DNA of 64,000 nt from Jiella sonneratiae (GCF_017353515.1 NZ_JAFMPY010000008.1:124001-188000); one strand, 5' to 3'. Positions 1-11,017 are shown, numbered from the stretch's first letter. Notes: generated by a model not told the origin, from the letters alone. Numbers and translations are program-made.

Positions 1-282
1 TGGTGCGCCTTGTCCGGCGCCGCGCATGCGACCACTTGATTCAAGGTCGCCGGGATGAAACTGTTTTGCAGTGCAGTATGGCAGGCGCGGCGCGGCGGAT
101 CGGATTTTCCAGCGCGCGCATAGTTCCCCAGAAGAGCCGCGAACGCAAGGGGCAAAGCCGGGATTTTTGGAAATTTAATGATTGTTTTCAACGGTTTGAC
201 ATGTAGCATGGTGAGTGGACGGGACTGATCGGCGCGCCTTCGCGCAAGGCTCGAAGCGTGCCATGGCGAATGGAGGTGGGTG
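1..282. other. Upstream region of the prkA operon
   Basis: No convincing gene is seen. A short open frame near the left edge has no family resemblance. A TTGACA box lies at about 196-201, but I see no good -10 element at the right spacing, so a promoter is only suggested. A GGAGG Shine-Dalgarno at 272-276 serves prkA. Confidence 0.5.
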
Positions 283-2220
283 ATGAGCACATTGTTCGAC
301 CAGTACGCCAGGACCTACGAGCAGCGGCGCGAAACGCTGATGTCGCTCTCGCAGTTTCTCGAGAAGTGCCGTGAGGATCCGATCCTCTATGCCGGGCCGC
401 ACGAGCGGCTTCTCGCCGCCATCGGCGAGCCGGAGATGGTGGACACCTCGCAGGAATCGCGCCTCGGCCGCATCTTCCAGAACCGCACCATCCGGACCTA
501 CCGGGCCTTCACCGACTTCTACGGCATGGAGGAAACGGTCGAGCGGATCGTCGCCTTCCTGAAGCAGGCGGCCCAGGGGCTCGAGGAGCGCAAGCAGATC
601 CTCTACCTGCTTGGCCCTGTCGGCGGCGGCAAATCGTCGCTCGCCGAGCGCATCAAGTCGCTGATCGAGGATCAGCCGATCTACGTGCTGAAGGCCGGCG
701 AGGAGCTGAGCCCGGTGTTCGAGAGCCCGCTCGTGCTCTTCGATCCCGAGACGATGGGCGAGACGATCGAGGCCGAATACGGCATTCCCCGCCGCCGCCT
801 CAGCGGGCTGATGAGCCCCTGGTGCGTCAAGCGGCTCGACGAGTTCGGCGGCGACATCTCGAAGTTCAAGGTCGCCAAGCTGATGCCCTCGCGGCTGAAG
901 CAGATCGCCGTTGCCAAGACCGAGCCGGGCGACGAGAACAACCAGGACATCTCCTCGCTGGTCGGCAAGGTCGACATCCGCCGGCTGGAGACCTTCGCCC
1001 AGAACGATCCCGACGCCTATTCCTATTCCGGCGGCCTCAACCGCGCCAACCAGGGCGTCCTCGAATTCGTCGAGATGTTCAAGGCGCCGATCAAGATGCT
1101 GCATCCGCTGCTGACCGCGACTCAGGAAGGCTCCTATGTCGGCTCGGAGAACATCGGCGCGATCCCCTTCACCGGCATGATCATGGCCCACTCCAACGAA
1201 TCGGAGTGGAAGAGCTTCAAGAACAACAAGAACAACGAGGCCTTCATCGACCGGATCTACGTGATCAAGGTGCCCTACTGCCTCAGGGTCGACGAGGAGA
1301 CCCGGATCTACGACAAGCTGGTCACCGGCTCGGAACTCGCAGAGGCGCCCTGCGCGCCGGACACGCTGGCGATGCTGGCGCGCTTCGCGGTCCTCTCCCG
1401 GCTAAAGCCGCACGAGAACTCCTCGCTCTACGCCAAGATGCGCGTCTACAACGGCGAGAGCCTGCGCGAGGTCGATCCCAAGGCCCGCACGCTGCAGGAA
1501 TATCGCGATGCCGCAGGCGTCGACGAGGGCATGAACGGCATCTCGACGCGCTTCGCCTTCAAGGCGCTTTCGGCGACCTTCAACCACGACACCGAGGAAG
1601 TCGCCGCCGATCCCGTCCACCTGATGTACGTCCTCGAACAGGCGGTGCGCCGCGAACAGTTTCCCGAGGACGTCGAGAGCGACTATCTGGAGTTCATCAA
1701 GGCCGAGCTCGCGCCGCGCTATGCGGAGTTCATCGGCAACGAGATCCAGAAGGCCTATCTCGAGAGCTACCACGACTACGGCCAGAACCTCTTCGACCGC
1801 TACGTCTCCTATGCCGACGCCTGGATCGAGGATCAGGACTACAAGGATCCCGACACCGGGCAGCTGCTCGACCGCGACCTGCTGAACCAGGAGCTCTCGA
1901 AGATCGAGAAGCCGGCCGGCATCGCCAATCCCAAGGACTTCCGCAACGAGGTGGTCAAGTTCTCGCTGCGCTCACGGGCGGCGAACCGCGGCCAGAACCC
2001 CTCCTGGACCAGCTACGAGAAGATCCGCGACGTCGTCGAGAAGCGGATGTTCAGCCAGGTGGAAGACCTGCTGCCGGTGATCTCCTTCGGCTCGAAGAAG
2101 GATTCCGAGACCGAGAAGAAGCACAACGAGTTCGTCGACCGCATGGTCGAGCGCGGCTTTACGCCAAGGCAGGTGCGGCGACTCGTCGAATGGTATATGC
2201 GTGTCAGGCAGGCAAGCTGA
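283..2220 (+). CDS. prkA: PrkA/YeaG-family serine protein kinase
   Basis: A cytoplasmic AAA+-type serine kinase of 645 residues, the usual PrkA/YeaG length. The Walker A loop is GPVGGGKS at about residues 111-118, followed by the conserved PrkA core and C-terminal kinase-like domain. The family autophosphorylates and acts in sporulation (Bacillus) or in stress and nitrogen-starvation survival (Enterobacteria). The ATG at 283 is preferred to the GTG at 280 because GGAGG at 272-276 is spaced six bases from it. It is the first gene of prkA-yeaH-spoVR, a widely conserved trio. The next gene begins 28 bases after the stop. Confidence 0.95.
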   Translation: MSTLFDQYARTYEQRRETLMSLSQFLEKCREDPILYAGPHERLLAAIGEPEMVDTSQESRLGRIFQNRTIRTYRAFTDFYGMEETVERIVAFLKQAAQGLEERKQILYLLGPVGGGKSSLAERIKSLIEDQPIYVLKAGEELSPVFESPLVLFDPETMGETIEAEYGIPRRRLSGLMSPWCVKRLDEFGGDISKFKVAKLMPSRLKQIAVAKTEPGDENNQDISSLVGKVDIRRLETFAQNDPDAYSYSGGLNRANQGVLEFVEMFKAPIKMLHPLLTATQEGSYVGSENIGAIPFTGMIMAHSNESEWKSFKNNKNNEAFIDRIYVIKVPYCLRVDEETRIYDKLVTGSELAEAPCAPDTLAMLARFAVLSRLKPHENSSLYAKMRVYNGESLREVDPKARTLQEYRDAAGVDEGMNGISTRFAFKALSATFNHDTEEVAADPVHLMYVLEQAVRREQFPEDVESDYLEFIKAELAPRYAEFIGNEIQKAYLESYHDYGQNLFDRYVSYADAWIEDQDYKDPDTGQLLDRDLLNQELSKIEKPAGIANPKDFRNEVVKFSLRSRAANRGQNPSWTSYEKIRDVVEKRMFSQVEDLLPVISFGSKKDSETEKKHNEFVDRMVERGFTPRQVRRLVEWYMRVRQAS

Positions 2221-2248
2221 GCGCACTCGGACTTCCACTGGATCGGCC

Positions 2249-3553
2249 ATGCATATCATCGACCGTCGTCGTGATCCGGGGGGCAAGAGCCTCGCCAACC
2301 GCCAGCGCTTCATGCGGCGTGCCCGCGCGCTGGTGAAGCAGGCGGTGCGCGAGGCCTCCGGCGCACGCAAGATCCGCGAGATCGACGGCGGCGGCGCCGT
2401 CACCATCCCGGCGGACGACGTCCACGAGCCGAGCTTCCATGCCGGCCGGGACGGCGGGATGCGCGACTACGTGTTGCCCGGCAACAAGAAGTTCGTGGCC
2501 GGCGACCGCATCCAGCGGCCGAAGCAGGGCCAGGGCTCGGGCTCCGAAGGCAGCCCCGACGGCGAGGGCGAGGACGGCTTCCGCTTCGTGCTGTCGCGGG
2601 ACGAGTTCCTCGACCTGTTCCTCGAAGATCTCGAACTGCCGAATCTTGCCAAGCGCCAGGTGCTCGGCGACGCCGTCGAAAAACGCCATCCCGCGGGGTT
2701 CCGCACCTCCGGATCGCCGGCCTCGCTGTCGGTCGGGCGCACCATGCGGCGCAGCCTGTCGCGCCGCATCGCGCTGAAGCGGCCCAACCCGGCCGAGCTC
2801 GACAAGATGCGCCGCGAGCTCGGCGACCTCGAACGCGACGGCGACACCTCCGGCCGCATCGCCGTCCTCAAGGCCGAGATCGAACGCCAGGAGCGGCGCG
2901 CCAGGGTGATCCCCTTCATCGACCCGGTCGACCTTCGCTACCGGCGCATCGAGGTGACGCCGGAGCCCATCGCCCGGGCGGCGATGTTCTGCCTGATGGA
3001 CGTGTCGGCCTCGATGGACGAGCACATGAAGGACCTCGCCAAGCGGTTCTTCTCGCTGCTCTACCTGTTCCTCACCCGGCGCTACCGGCAGGTCGAGATC
3101 GTCTTCATCCGCCACACCCACGAGGCCAAGGAGGTCGATGAGGAGACCTTCTTCCATTCGCGCGAATCCGGCGGCACGGTGATTTCCTCGGCGCTGATCG
3201 AGATGGCCAAGATCGTCAAGCAGCGCTTCCCCGCCGACCAGTGGAACATCTACGCCGCCCAGGCCTCAGACGGCGACAATCTCTCCTCCGACAACGCCCG
3301 CTCGGTGGCGCTGTTGCGCGAGACGATCCTGCCGATGTCGCAATACTACGCCTATCTGCAGGTGGGGCGCGGCGACTTCGACCGCGAGGACGGCGTCTTC
3401 GCCCGCCAGGAGACCACCCTCTGGCGCGCCTATCAGGAACTGGTGCGGCCGAACCTGCCGATGGCGATGCGCAAGGTGAACGACCGGCGCGACATCTATC
3501 CGGTGTTCCGCGAACTCTTCGAGCGCCGCGACGAACCGGCGGAGGCACGCTGA
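2249..3553 (+). CDS. yeaH: YeaH/YhbH family protein (DUF444)
   Basis: A 434-residue DUF444 protein that accompanies PrkA in most genomes. It begins with the typical MHIIDRRRDP-like segment, which fixes the start at 2249. A Gly/Ser/Asp-rich low-complexity stretch follows. The C-terminal half looks like a von Willebrand A domain with a MIDAS-type DVSASMD motif near residue 251. Its biochemical role is unknown; a function together with the PrkA kinase in stress response is inferred from the conserved operon. Its stop overlaps the spoVR start (TGATG). Confidence 0.93.
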   Translation: MHIIDRRRDPGGKSLANRQRFMRRARALVKQAVREASGARKIREIDGGGAVTIPADDVHEPSFHAGRDGGMRDYVLPGNKKFVAGDRIQRPKQGQGSGSEGSPDGEGEDGFRFVLSRDEFLDLFLEDLELPNLAKRQVLGDAVEKRHPAGFRTSGSPASLSVGRTMRRSLSRRIALKRPNPAELDKMRRELGDLERDGDTSGRIAVLKAEIERQERRARVIPFIDPVDLRYRRIEVTPEPIARAAMFCLMDVSASMDEHMKDLAKRFFSLLYLFLTRRYRQVEIVFIRHTHEAKEVDEETFFHSRESGGTVISSALIEMAKIVKQRFPADQWNIYAAQASDGDNLSSDNARSVALLRETILPMSQYYAYLQVGRGDFDREDGVFARQETTLWRAYQELVRPNLPMAMRKVNDRRDIYPVFRELFERRDEPAEAR

Positions 3554-5124
3554 TGGCGAGGGCCAGGAAGACCACCAGCGCCGCGCCCCCGGCCGCGATG
3601 CCGCGCGAGCCGCTCTTCACCGGCCGGGACTGGGACTTCGACCTGCTCGACCGCGTCTACGGCGCGATCGGCGCGATCGCCGACAGCGAGCTGAAGCTCG
3701 ACATCTATCCCAACCAGATCGAGGTGATCACCTCCGAGCAGATGCTCGACGCCTACGCCTCGACGGGCATGCCGCTGTTCTACAAGCACTGGTCCTTCGG
3801 CAAGCACTTCGTCAGGAACGAGACGCTCTACCGCAAGGGCTGGCAGGGCCTCGCCTACGAGATCGTCATCAACTCCAGCCCCTGCATCGTCTACATCATG
3901 GAGGAGAACTCCGCGACGATGCAGACGCTGGTGCTGGCGCACGCCGCCTTCGGCCACAACCACTTCTTCAAGAACAACTACTGCTTCAAGCAGTGGACCG
4001 ACGCCACCAGCATCCTCGACTACCTCGCCTTCGCCAAGAACTACGTCGCGGCCTGCGAGGACCGCTACGGCCAGGAGAACGTCGAGCAGATCCTCGACGC
4101 CGCCCACGCGCTGATGAGCCACGGCGTCCACCGCTATCCCGGCAAGCACGCCCTCGACCTGAAGTCCGAGCAGCGGCGGCTCGAGGAGCGCCAGGCCTTC
4201 GCCGAACAGCACTTCTCCGATCTCTGGCGCACGCTGCCGAAGACCGCCAGCCGCAGGAAGCGCGACGGCGAGGACGAGCGGCGCCGCCAGATGCTCGGCC
4301 TGCCGGAGGAGAACATCCTCTATTTCCTCGAGAAGAACGCCCCGCGCCTCGCCCCCTGGCAGCGCGAGCTGATCCGCATCGTCCGCCAGATCGCCCAGTA
4401 CTTCTATCCCCAGCGCCAGACCAAGGTGATGAACGAGGGCTGCGCGACCTTCACCCACTACCGGCTGATGACAAGGCTGCACGAGGCCGGGCAGATCACC
4501 GACGGCGCCTATCTGGAATTCCTGCACTCCCACACCAGCGTCGTCTTCCAGCCGGAATACGACGACCCGCGCTATTCCGGGATCAACCCCTATGCGCTCG
4601 GCTTCGCCATGATGGAGGACATCGAGCGCATCGCTCTCGCTCCGACGCCGGAGGACCGCGCCTTCTTCCCGGATTTCGCCGGCTGCGGCGACGCCTATGG
4701 CGTGCTGCGCGACGCCTGGGCGAACTATCGCGACGAGAGCTTCCTCCTGCAGTTCCTCAGCCCCGCCGTGATCCGCAAGCAGAAGCTCTTCCGGCTCATC
4801 GACGATGCCGAGGACGAGGAGATCGTCGTCGCCTCGATCCACGACGAGCGCGGCTACAAGGCGGTGCGCCGGTCGCTGTCGCGGCAGTTCGACGTCGGGC
4901 GGCAGGACCCGGACATTCAGGTGGCGGACGTCGATCTCGCCGGCGACCGCAAGCTGATCCTGCACCACAACGTCGTCGACGGCGTCACCCTCGACGGCAA
5001 GGACGCCGCCAAGGTGCTGCACCACCTCGCGAATCTCTGGGGCTACGACGTCAAGCTCCTGGAGATCGAGGACGGCGCGACCATCGCCGCCCATGACGGC
5101 TCGCCGTCGCGGGCGTTCCGGTAG
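3553..5124 (+). CDS. spoVR: SpoVR family protein (YcgB-like)
   Basis: A 523-residue SpoVR/YcgB protein, close to the family's usual 500-510. Hallmarks seen are the early IYPNQIEVITSEQMLDAY segment, the YKHWSFGKHF motif and the central NEGCATFTHY motif. The family is needed for spore cortex formation in Bacillus and has a stress-linked but undefined role in non-sporulating proteobacteria. The start shares one base with the yeaH stop (TGATG), which indicates translational coupling. The N-terminal 15 residues are Ala/Lys/Arg-rich and poorly conserved. It ends 19 bases before the convergent nuclease module. Confidence 0.95.
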   Translation: MARARKTTSAAPPAAMPREPLFTGRDWDFDLLDRVYGAIGAIADSELKLDIYPNQIEVITSEQMLDAYASTGMPLFYKHWSFGKHFVRNETLYRKGWQGLAYEIVINSSPCIVYIMEENSATMQTLVLAHAAFGHNHFFKNNYCFKQWTDATSILDYLAFAKNYVAACEDRYGQENVEQILDAAHALMSHGVHRYPGKHALDLKSEQRRLEERQAFAEQHFSDLWRTLPKTASRRKRDGEDERRRQMLGLPEENILYFLEKNAPRLAPWQRELIRIVRQIAQYFYPQRQTKVMNEGCATFTHYRLMTRLHEAGQITDGAYLEFLHSHTSVVFQPEYDDPRYSGINPYALGFAMMEDIERIALAPTPEDRAFFPDFAGCGDAYGVLRDAWANYRDESFLLQFLSPAVIRKQKLFRLIDDAEDEEIVVASIHDERGYKAVRRSLSRQFDVGRQDPDIQVADVDLAGDRKLILHHNVVDGVTLDGKDAAKVLHHLANLWGYDVKLLEIEDGATIAAHDGSPSRAFR

Positions 5125-5143
5125 GGGCGCCTCGGCCGCTGAG

Positions 5144-5770
5144 CTAAGGCTGCGGATCTTTGGCAAGGATACGATCGGCGAGGTCGACGATCACCGCCAC
5201 GTCCTCGCCGAGGATCGGCATGTCGAGCTGGCCATGCGCCAGCGCATTCCGCTTGCGGGAGAGCCCCAGCAGCAGCTGGTGTTCGTCCTGATCGATATCC
5301 CCGCCGTCGAGAAGAGCCAGCAGCGGCGCGGAGATCGGGCCCTTCGCCTCGATCGGAAATCTGCGTGTCAGGGCTGCCTGGAGCGCTGCCCATGCGAGAA
5401 GAAAGGCAGCTTGCGGATTATGCGGCGAGAGCTGGGTCGCAGAGACGAGAGTGCTGCCGATCCACTCGGTCGCGACCGGTTCGACAAGAGGCGCCTCGGA
5501 GGCGGCATAGAGAATTTCCAGACGCCAGTCGTTGCGGCCCTTGAGGAGTTCCTGGAGCTTGGCAAGCTTGTAGTCGCCTATCTCGCCGCCCGGGCGCTTG
5601 ACTTCGATCAGAAGCGAAGGCGCGCGTCCCACCGCGATCGCGTCGGGGCGAAATCCGCCGAAGAAATTCGGCACCTCCGCTTCGGTCGGCTCACGGATCA
5701 AGGTGTATCCCCGCGCCTTCCATCTTGGTTCCATTGCGTCGAGTACGAGCCGTTCGGTCAAAGCCAGCAT
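5144..5770 (-). CDS. PD-(D/E)XK-like nuclease with HEPN-like C-terminus
   Basis: I do not recognise a named family with certainty. The 208-residue protein has a restriction-endonuclease-like signature: Pro-Asp at 42-43 and IEVK with Glu56 and Lys58, i.e. a PD-(D/E)XK core, as in REase_AHJR-like domains. The C-terminal helical region carries SRKRNALAHG, an Rx4H motif (Arg174, His179) like that of HEPN ribonucleases. The ATG at 5770 overlaps the stop of the RusA-like gene by one base (TGATG), so the two are co-translated. Codon usage seems less GC-skewed than in the neighbours, which hints at transfer. A defence or DNA-processing role is inference only. Confidence 0.75.
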   Translation of the reverse strand: MLALTERLVLDAMEPRWKARGYTLIREPTEAEVPNFFGGFRPDAIAVGRAPSLLIEVKRPGGEIGDYKLAKLQELLKGRNDWRLEILYAASEAPLVEPVATEWIGSTLVSATQLSPHNPQAAFLLAWAALQAALTRRFPIEAKGPISAPLLALLDGGDIDQDEHQLLLGLSRKRNALAHGQLDMPILGEDVAVIVDLADRILAKDPQP

Positions 5771-6186
5771 CACCGCAGTTCCTCATGAAGATCGTCGGTA
5801 ATTCTCACGTAGACGACGGGATCTGTCGACATCAATGCCTCGGCCAGGCACTGGCTCGCATTCGCAAACTGAAAGATGGCATCGGGCTCGAATTTCTGAA
5901 CGACGATCCGATGGATCTGCGCGTCCTCCAGGTAAACGACCCGCGTCATCGCATCGAGTATGTGCTTCACGCGGTTGTCGATGTCGCCGGCAAGCGGGGC
6001 TGCTGGAAAGATGTATATCGTCGCAGCAAGAGGCTGGCTCAAGAGCCAGCCACCGACCGGGAGCCCTGCAAGCGCGGCCCGCCGGACCCGCCGCTGCCAC
6101 TCATCGCGCGATCGCGCCGACCCCTGCAGGCTCGTCGGCGTCCCGTGAACGATGAACTCCAGCGGGAGCGGAGGTTCGAGAGCCAA
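5770..6186 (-). CDS. RusA-family Holliday junction endonuclease-like protein
   Basis: A 138-residue RusA-like crossover-junction endodeoxyribonuclease. The catalytic pattern GDIDNRVKHILDAM supplies Asp68, Asp70, Lys74 and Asp78, and EDAQI supplies Asp88. The spacing matches that of the E. coli RusA catalytic residues Asp70, Asp72, Lys76 and Asp91. The start is a TTG with a GGGGA Shine-Dalgarno-like stretch; an in-frame stop lies just upstream, so no ATG is available. RusA genes usually sit in prophages, but no other phage gene is nearby. The partner is the nuclease-like gene immediately downstream. Confidence 0.85.
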   Translation of the reverse strand: MALEPPLPLEFIVHGTPTSLQGSARSRDEWQRRVRRAALAGLPVGGWLLSQPLAATIYIFPAAPLAGDIDNRVKHILDAMTRVVYLEDAQIHRIVVQKFEPDAIFQFANASQCLAEALMSTDPVVYVRITDDLHEELR

Positions 6187-6471
6187 CGGATTTCCCCGAC
6201 TGCCGCGGTCGAATGGACATTATCGTTCTGGTTTTATCGACACAATATCTCCCTCCTGAATTGACCCCCCCCATCGGCCGGCGGTCGACCGGCGAATTCC
6301 GCCTTCACCTGAGGGGGTGAACGGGTTATGAGCGCAGGCGAGTGCGCGGGGCGCCGTGCGGGGCACCCTCGCGATGCGTCGGCCGGGCCCAGGATTTTCC
6401 GACGGGTGGCTTCTCGCAGGCCGGGTGCCGCCGGGTCGGGATGCCCCGAAAGGGACGAAGGAGCGGATTGG

Positions 6472-7479
6472 ATGACGATCGGGTTGAAGAAGACGGTTGT
6501 GCTGTTCGGCGGGTCCGGCTTCCTCGGGCGCTACGTCGCGCGGGCGCTGTGCCGCCGCGGCCACCGCGTGCGGGTCGCCTGCCGCCGGCCCGATCTCGCC
6601 TATCACCTGCAGATTGCCGGCAACATGGGGCAGATCCTGCCGATCCAGGCCAATCTGCGCCATCGCTGGTCGGTCGACCGGGCGGTCGAGAATGCCGACC
6701 ACGTCGTCAATCTCGTCGGCATCCTCGCCGAGAGCGGCCGCCAGAGCTTCGACGCCGTCCAGAACTTCGGCGCCCGTGCGGTCGCCGAGGCGGCGCGCGG
6801 GGTCGGCGCCGGCATGACCCAGATCTCGGCGATCGGCGCCGACGCCCATTCCGATTCCGCCTATGCCCGCTCGAAGGCCGCCGGCGAGGCGGCCGTCTTC
6901 GAGACGATCCCGGAGGCCACCATCGTCCGGCCCTCGATCGTCTTCGGCGCCGAGGACCAGTTCTTCAACCGCTTCGCGGACATGTCGCGCTTTGCGCCGG
7001 TGCTGCCGCTGATCGGCGGCGGCAAGACGCGCTATCAGCCGGTCTTCGTCGGCGACGTCGCCGAGGCGATCGCCGAGACCGTCGAAGGCAAGGTGCCGGG
7101 CGGGCGGATCTACGAACTGGGCGGGCCGGAGGTCCTCACCTTCCGCCAGATGATGGAGGAGATGCTGCGCGTCGTCGATCGCAAGCGCGGCTTCGTGACC
7201 ATCCCCTTCGGCGCCGCCTCGACCATGGCGCGGCTGATGCGCTTTCTGCCCGGCGCACCGCTCACCGAGGACCAGGTGAAGCTGCTCAAGCACGACAACG
7301 TCGTCTCGGAAGCCGCCAAGGCCGAGGGCCGCACGCTCGATGCCTTCGAGCGCATGCCCCGCACCCTCGACGCGATCCTGCCGACCTATCTCGTGCGCTT
7401 CCGCCCGCAGGGCCAGTTCACCAAGCCGCAGCCGCAGGCAGGCGGCCTCGACGCCGAGAACCAGGACGGCCTCGCCTGA
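6472..7479 (+). CDS. Complex I NDUFA9-subunit family / NAD(P)-binding SDR-type protein
   Basis: A 335-residue extended short-chain dehydrogenase/NmrA-like protein. The N-terminal Rossmann motif is GGSGFLG at residues 13-19, and the family segments QISAIGAD and IVRPSIVFGAEDQFFNRF are present. The bacterial NDUFA9-like family resembles the 39 kDa accessory subunit of mitochondrial complex I. It may be a stand-alone NAD(P)H-dependent reductase or epimerase; the substrate is unknown. The start at 6472 was chosen because the Rossmann motif follows at the expected distance. It converges with uppP. Confidence 0.85.
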   Translation: MTIGLKKTVVLFGGSGFLGRYVARALCRRGHRVRVACRRPDLAYHLQIAGNMGQILPIQANLRHRWSVDRAVENADHVVNLVGILAESGRQSFDAVQNFGARAVAEAARGVGAGMTQISAIGADAHSDSAYARSKAAGEAAVFETIPEATIVRPSIVFGAEDQFFNRFADMSRFAPVLPLIGGGKTRYQPVFVGDVAEAIAETVEGKVPGGRIYELGGPEVLTFRQMMEEMLRVVDRKRGFVTIPFGAASTMARLMRFLPGAPLTEDQVKLLKHDNVVSEAAKAEGRTLDAFERMPRTLDAILPTYLVRFRPQGQFTKPQPQAGGLDAENQDGLA

Positions 7480-7493
7480 AAGAGTCGCTCCCG

Positions 7494-7530
7494 GGCCGGG
7501 GCCGAGCGATCGCCTCGGCCGATCCCGGCC
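7494..7530. terminator. GC-rich hairpin between convergent genes
   Basis: GGCCGGG followed by GCCGAG is mirrored by CTCGGCC and CCCGGCC across a short loop just after the NDUFA9-like stop. It could form a bidirectional terminator stem towards uppP, but no T-tract follows, so the call is weak. Confidence 0.3.
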
Positions 7531-7655
7531 GCCGACCCTCTGCCGGCCCCGCGCGTAAAGAGCGGCTCGGCAAAGCCGCCTTCACCGCTTGATCCGGCGC
7601 ATCCTGCCTTCCGGACGGCGATTTCGATTTTCGCGCCAAGGCCCGAGCGGCGGCC

Positions 7656-8606
7656 TCACTGCTGGCCGGTGACGCGTTCGCCCTTGCCCTCGGCGGCGTG
7701 GTCGAGCGCGGCTTTCGGCCGCTCGCCGTCGATGATGTCCTCGACGCTGAGGGCGCCCTCGGTCGGTGCCGCGGCCGGCGCGACGACCGGGGTCTTCGCC
7801 GGAAAGACGGTCAAGAGCAGCACCATCCCCACCAGGCCGACGACGATCCGCCACCAGGCGAAGGGCGCAAAGCCGTGGCGCGAGACGAAGTCGAGCAGCG
7901 TTCGCACCACGAACAGCGCCGAGACGAAGGCGAGGAGGAAGCCGATCGCGATCAGGCCGAGATCGTCCGCCGACAGCTCGTTGCGGCTCTTGTAGAGGTC
8001 GTAGGCGAAGGCGCCGACCATGGTCGGCATCGCCAGGAAGAAGGAGAATTCGGCGGCCGAGCGCTTGTCCGTGCCCATCAGCAGGGCGCCGGCGATGGTG
8101 GCGCCGGAGCGCGACGTGCCGGGGATCATCGCCAGGCACTGGAAGACGCCGATCGCGAGGCACATCCACAGCGGATAGTCCGTCACCTCGTCGTAGCGCA
8201 CGCGGCGCGGCACCTTGTCGATGACGAGGAGCAGGATGCCGCCGACGACGAGGGCGATGCAGATCACCATCGGCGTTTCGAACAGGTAGTTCTTGATGAA
8301 GTCGTGGGCGATGACCCCGACGACCGCCGCCGGCAGGAAGGCGATCAGGATGCCGAGCACGAAATGCCGGCTGCGCCCGCTCGTCGGCAGCGTGATGAAA
8401 AGCTGCCACAGCCGCGAGAAATAGACGAGGAGGATCGCCAGGATCGCGCCGAGCTGGATCACCACCTCGAAGGTGTGGGCCGTCGAATGGAAGCCGAGAA
8501 AGTGGCCGAGCAGGAGAATGTGCCCGGTCGAGGAGACCGGGATGAATTCGGTCAGTCCCTCGACGATACCGAGGACCGCCGCGTCGACATAGGCTCCAAG
8601 ATCCAA
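7656..8606 (-). CDS. uppP: Undecaprenyl-diphosphatase UppP (BacA)
   Basis: An integral membrane enzyme that dephosphorylates undecaprenyl pyrophosphate to recycle the lipid carrier for peptidoglycan synthesis. The signature [14 protein letters not shown] is at residues 16-29 and the second motif [10 protein letters not shown] is present. Several hydrophobic helices are evident. The start is a TTG at 8606 with a GAGGAG Shine-Dalgarno eight bases upstream; the family motif then begins at the usual distance. At 316 residues it is about 45 longer than typical because of a hydrophilic, Ala/Glu-rich C-terminal tail. It confers bacitracin tolerance when overproduced in other bacteria. Confidence 0.93.
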   Translation of the reverse strand: MDLGAYVDAAVLGIVEGLTEFIPVSSTGHILLLGHFLGFHSTAHTFEVVIQLGAILAILLVYFSRLWQLFITLPTSGRSRHFVLGILIAFLPAAVVGVIAHDFIKNYLFETPMVICIALVVGGILLLVIDKVPRRVRYDEVTDYPLWMCLAIGVFQCLAMIPGTSRSGATIAGALLMGTDKRSAAEFSFFLAMPTMVGAFAYDLYKSRNELSADDLGLIAIGFLLAFVSALFVVRTLLDFVSRHGFAPFAWWRIVVGLVGMVLLLTVFPAKTPVVAPAAAPTEGALSVEDIIDGERPKAALDHAAEGKGERVTGQQ

Positions 8607-9009
8607 CTGCGATTCTCCTCGGCCGTCCGCCGGCCCGGATGGGGGTCCGGCCGCCTCCTGAACGACGCCCTTCGGCCCGACGTCTCCAGCCAAATTGCGG
8701 CAAGCGGCGGAAACCGCGCTCCATGGCACCCGGGGCTGTTTCGCGCCGGACGCTGGCCCGGACCTGACCTGCTCCGCGGGGGCGAGGGGAACCGGAACTT
8801 TCCTTCCCGCATTCGTGATCCAGGTGTCCCCGCGACCCGATGCCACGCAACTGCCTTCGAAATGTCCGCTTTTCCAATCTGTTGACGAATTTGTGTGAAG
8901 ATTGCGGAAATGCCCGTCCTGCGGCCCGATCCGGCCTCGGCGCGGGTATTGCCGGCGGTCGGGCCGAAACGCCCGGAATGCCGACGCACAGAACCCGACC
9001 CCAGGCGCA

Positions 9010-9702
9010 ATGTTGAAACTCCATCACCATCCGATGTCCGCTGCCTCCCGCTTCGTCCGGCTGGTCCTGGCCGAATACGGCGAGCGCTGCGAACTGGTGG
9101 AGGAGCGGCCGTGGGAACGGCGGCGCGAATTCCTGGTGCTCAATCCGGCAGCGACGCTGCCGGTGCTGATCGAGGACAACGGCCCGCCGATCGTCGGCGG
9201 GATCGTCGCCGGCGAATATCTCGACGAGACCCGCGGCGCCTTCCAGCGCGACAAGCGCCTGATGTCGGAAAAGCCGCTGGAACGGGCCGAGGCGCGCCGG
9301 CTGACCGAATGGTTCCTGAAGAAGATGGAAAGCGAGGTCACCCGCTATCTGATCCGCGAGCGGGTGTTCAAGCTGGAGATGCGGGCCGAGGACGGGGGCG
9401 GCGCGCCCGACGCCTCGGCGATCCGCGCGGCGCGTGCCAACCTCAAGCATCATCTGCGCTATCTCGGCTGGCTGGTCGAGGAGCGCGACTGGCTCGCCGG
9501 CCCGAAGCTGACCTATGCCGACATCGCCGCCGCCGCGTCGCTTTCGACCCTCGACTATATCGGCGAGGTGCCCTGGGACAGCGAACCGCATGCCAAGGAC
9601 TGGTACGTGCGGGTGAAGTCGCGACCGTCCTTCCGCATGCTGCTTTCCGAGCGGGTGCGCGGCCTGCCGCCGTCCCTGAACTACGGCGAGCTCGACTTCT
9701 GA
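9010..9702 (+). CDS. Glutathione S-transferase family protein
   Basis: A 230-residue GST with a thioredoxin-like N-terminal domain ([21 protein letters not shown], and a [10 protein letters not shown] cis-proline segment) and an all-helical C-terminal domain ([16 protein letters not shown]). The usual glutathione-binding Glu-Ser pair appears to be replaced, so this may be one of the many bacterial GSTs with no assigned substrate. Start 9010 aligns the first beta strand with the family start. It stands alone between uppP (divergent) and an aldo-keto reductase. Confidence 0.88.
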   Translation: MLKLHHHPMSAASRFVRLVLAEYGERCELVEERPWERRREFLVLNPAATLPVLIEDNGPPIVGGIVAGEYLDETRGAFQRDKRLMSEKPLERAEARRLTEWFLKKMESEVTRYLIRERVFKLEMRAEDGGGAPDASAIRAARANLKHHLRYLGWLVEERDWLAGPKLTYADIAAAASLSTLDYIGEVPWDSEPHAKDWYVRVKSRPSFRMLLSERVRGLPPSLNYGELDF

Positions 9703-10030
9703 GCGGCCGCCGGTCGCGGGAGAGCGCGGCGACGATGGCGCAGGCAGCGCCCGCCGGTCCGCTCTCCGGACGTCTGCCCGTCGCATGACGGGCCCTCCCC
9801 GATCGCCGGCGGCGCCGCCGTGCCCCGCGGCAGATGCCCGCGGAGAATGGCCGTTCTTGCCGCCTGACCTCGATCTTCGCTCCGCGCAGCCAGGCCGAAG
9901 GCGCTCGTGTCGGCATTGTTTCCGCGGCTCTGCCGCCTGGCGGCGCGTCCGCATGGCACTCCGCCCCGGGAGGACTGGCCGAAGCGCCGGGCTGACGCAT
10001 TTCCCGCGATGAAATGGCAGGAGAAACGAC
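9703..10030. other. Intergenic region without a recognised gene
   Basis: This 328-base gap is GC-rich and shows no coherent coding frame with family resemblance. An AGGAGA Shine-Dalgarno at about 10020-10025 serves the following aldo-keto reductase. No repeat, terminator or promoter could be supported. Confidence 0.4.

Positions 10031-11017
<987 letters not shown>

Noticed and set aside
3-206. Small gene at the left edge
   Set aside because: No ribosome site, no family resemblance, and a composition unlike the neighbouring genes.
175-1191. 338-residue frame antisense to prkA
   Set aside because: Shadow of the real gene: composition is typical of the complementary strand of high-GC coding DNA, with no family resemblance. 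Many similar frames were dropped.
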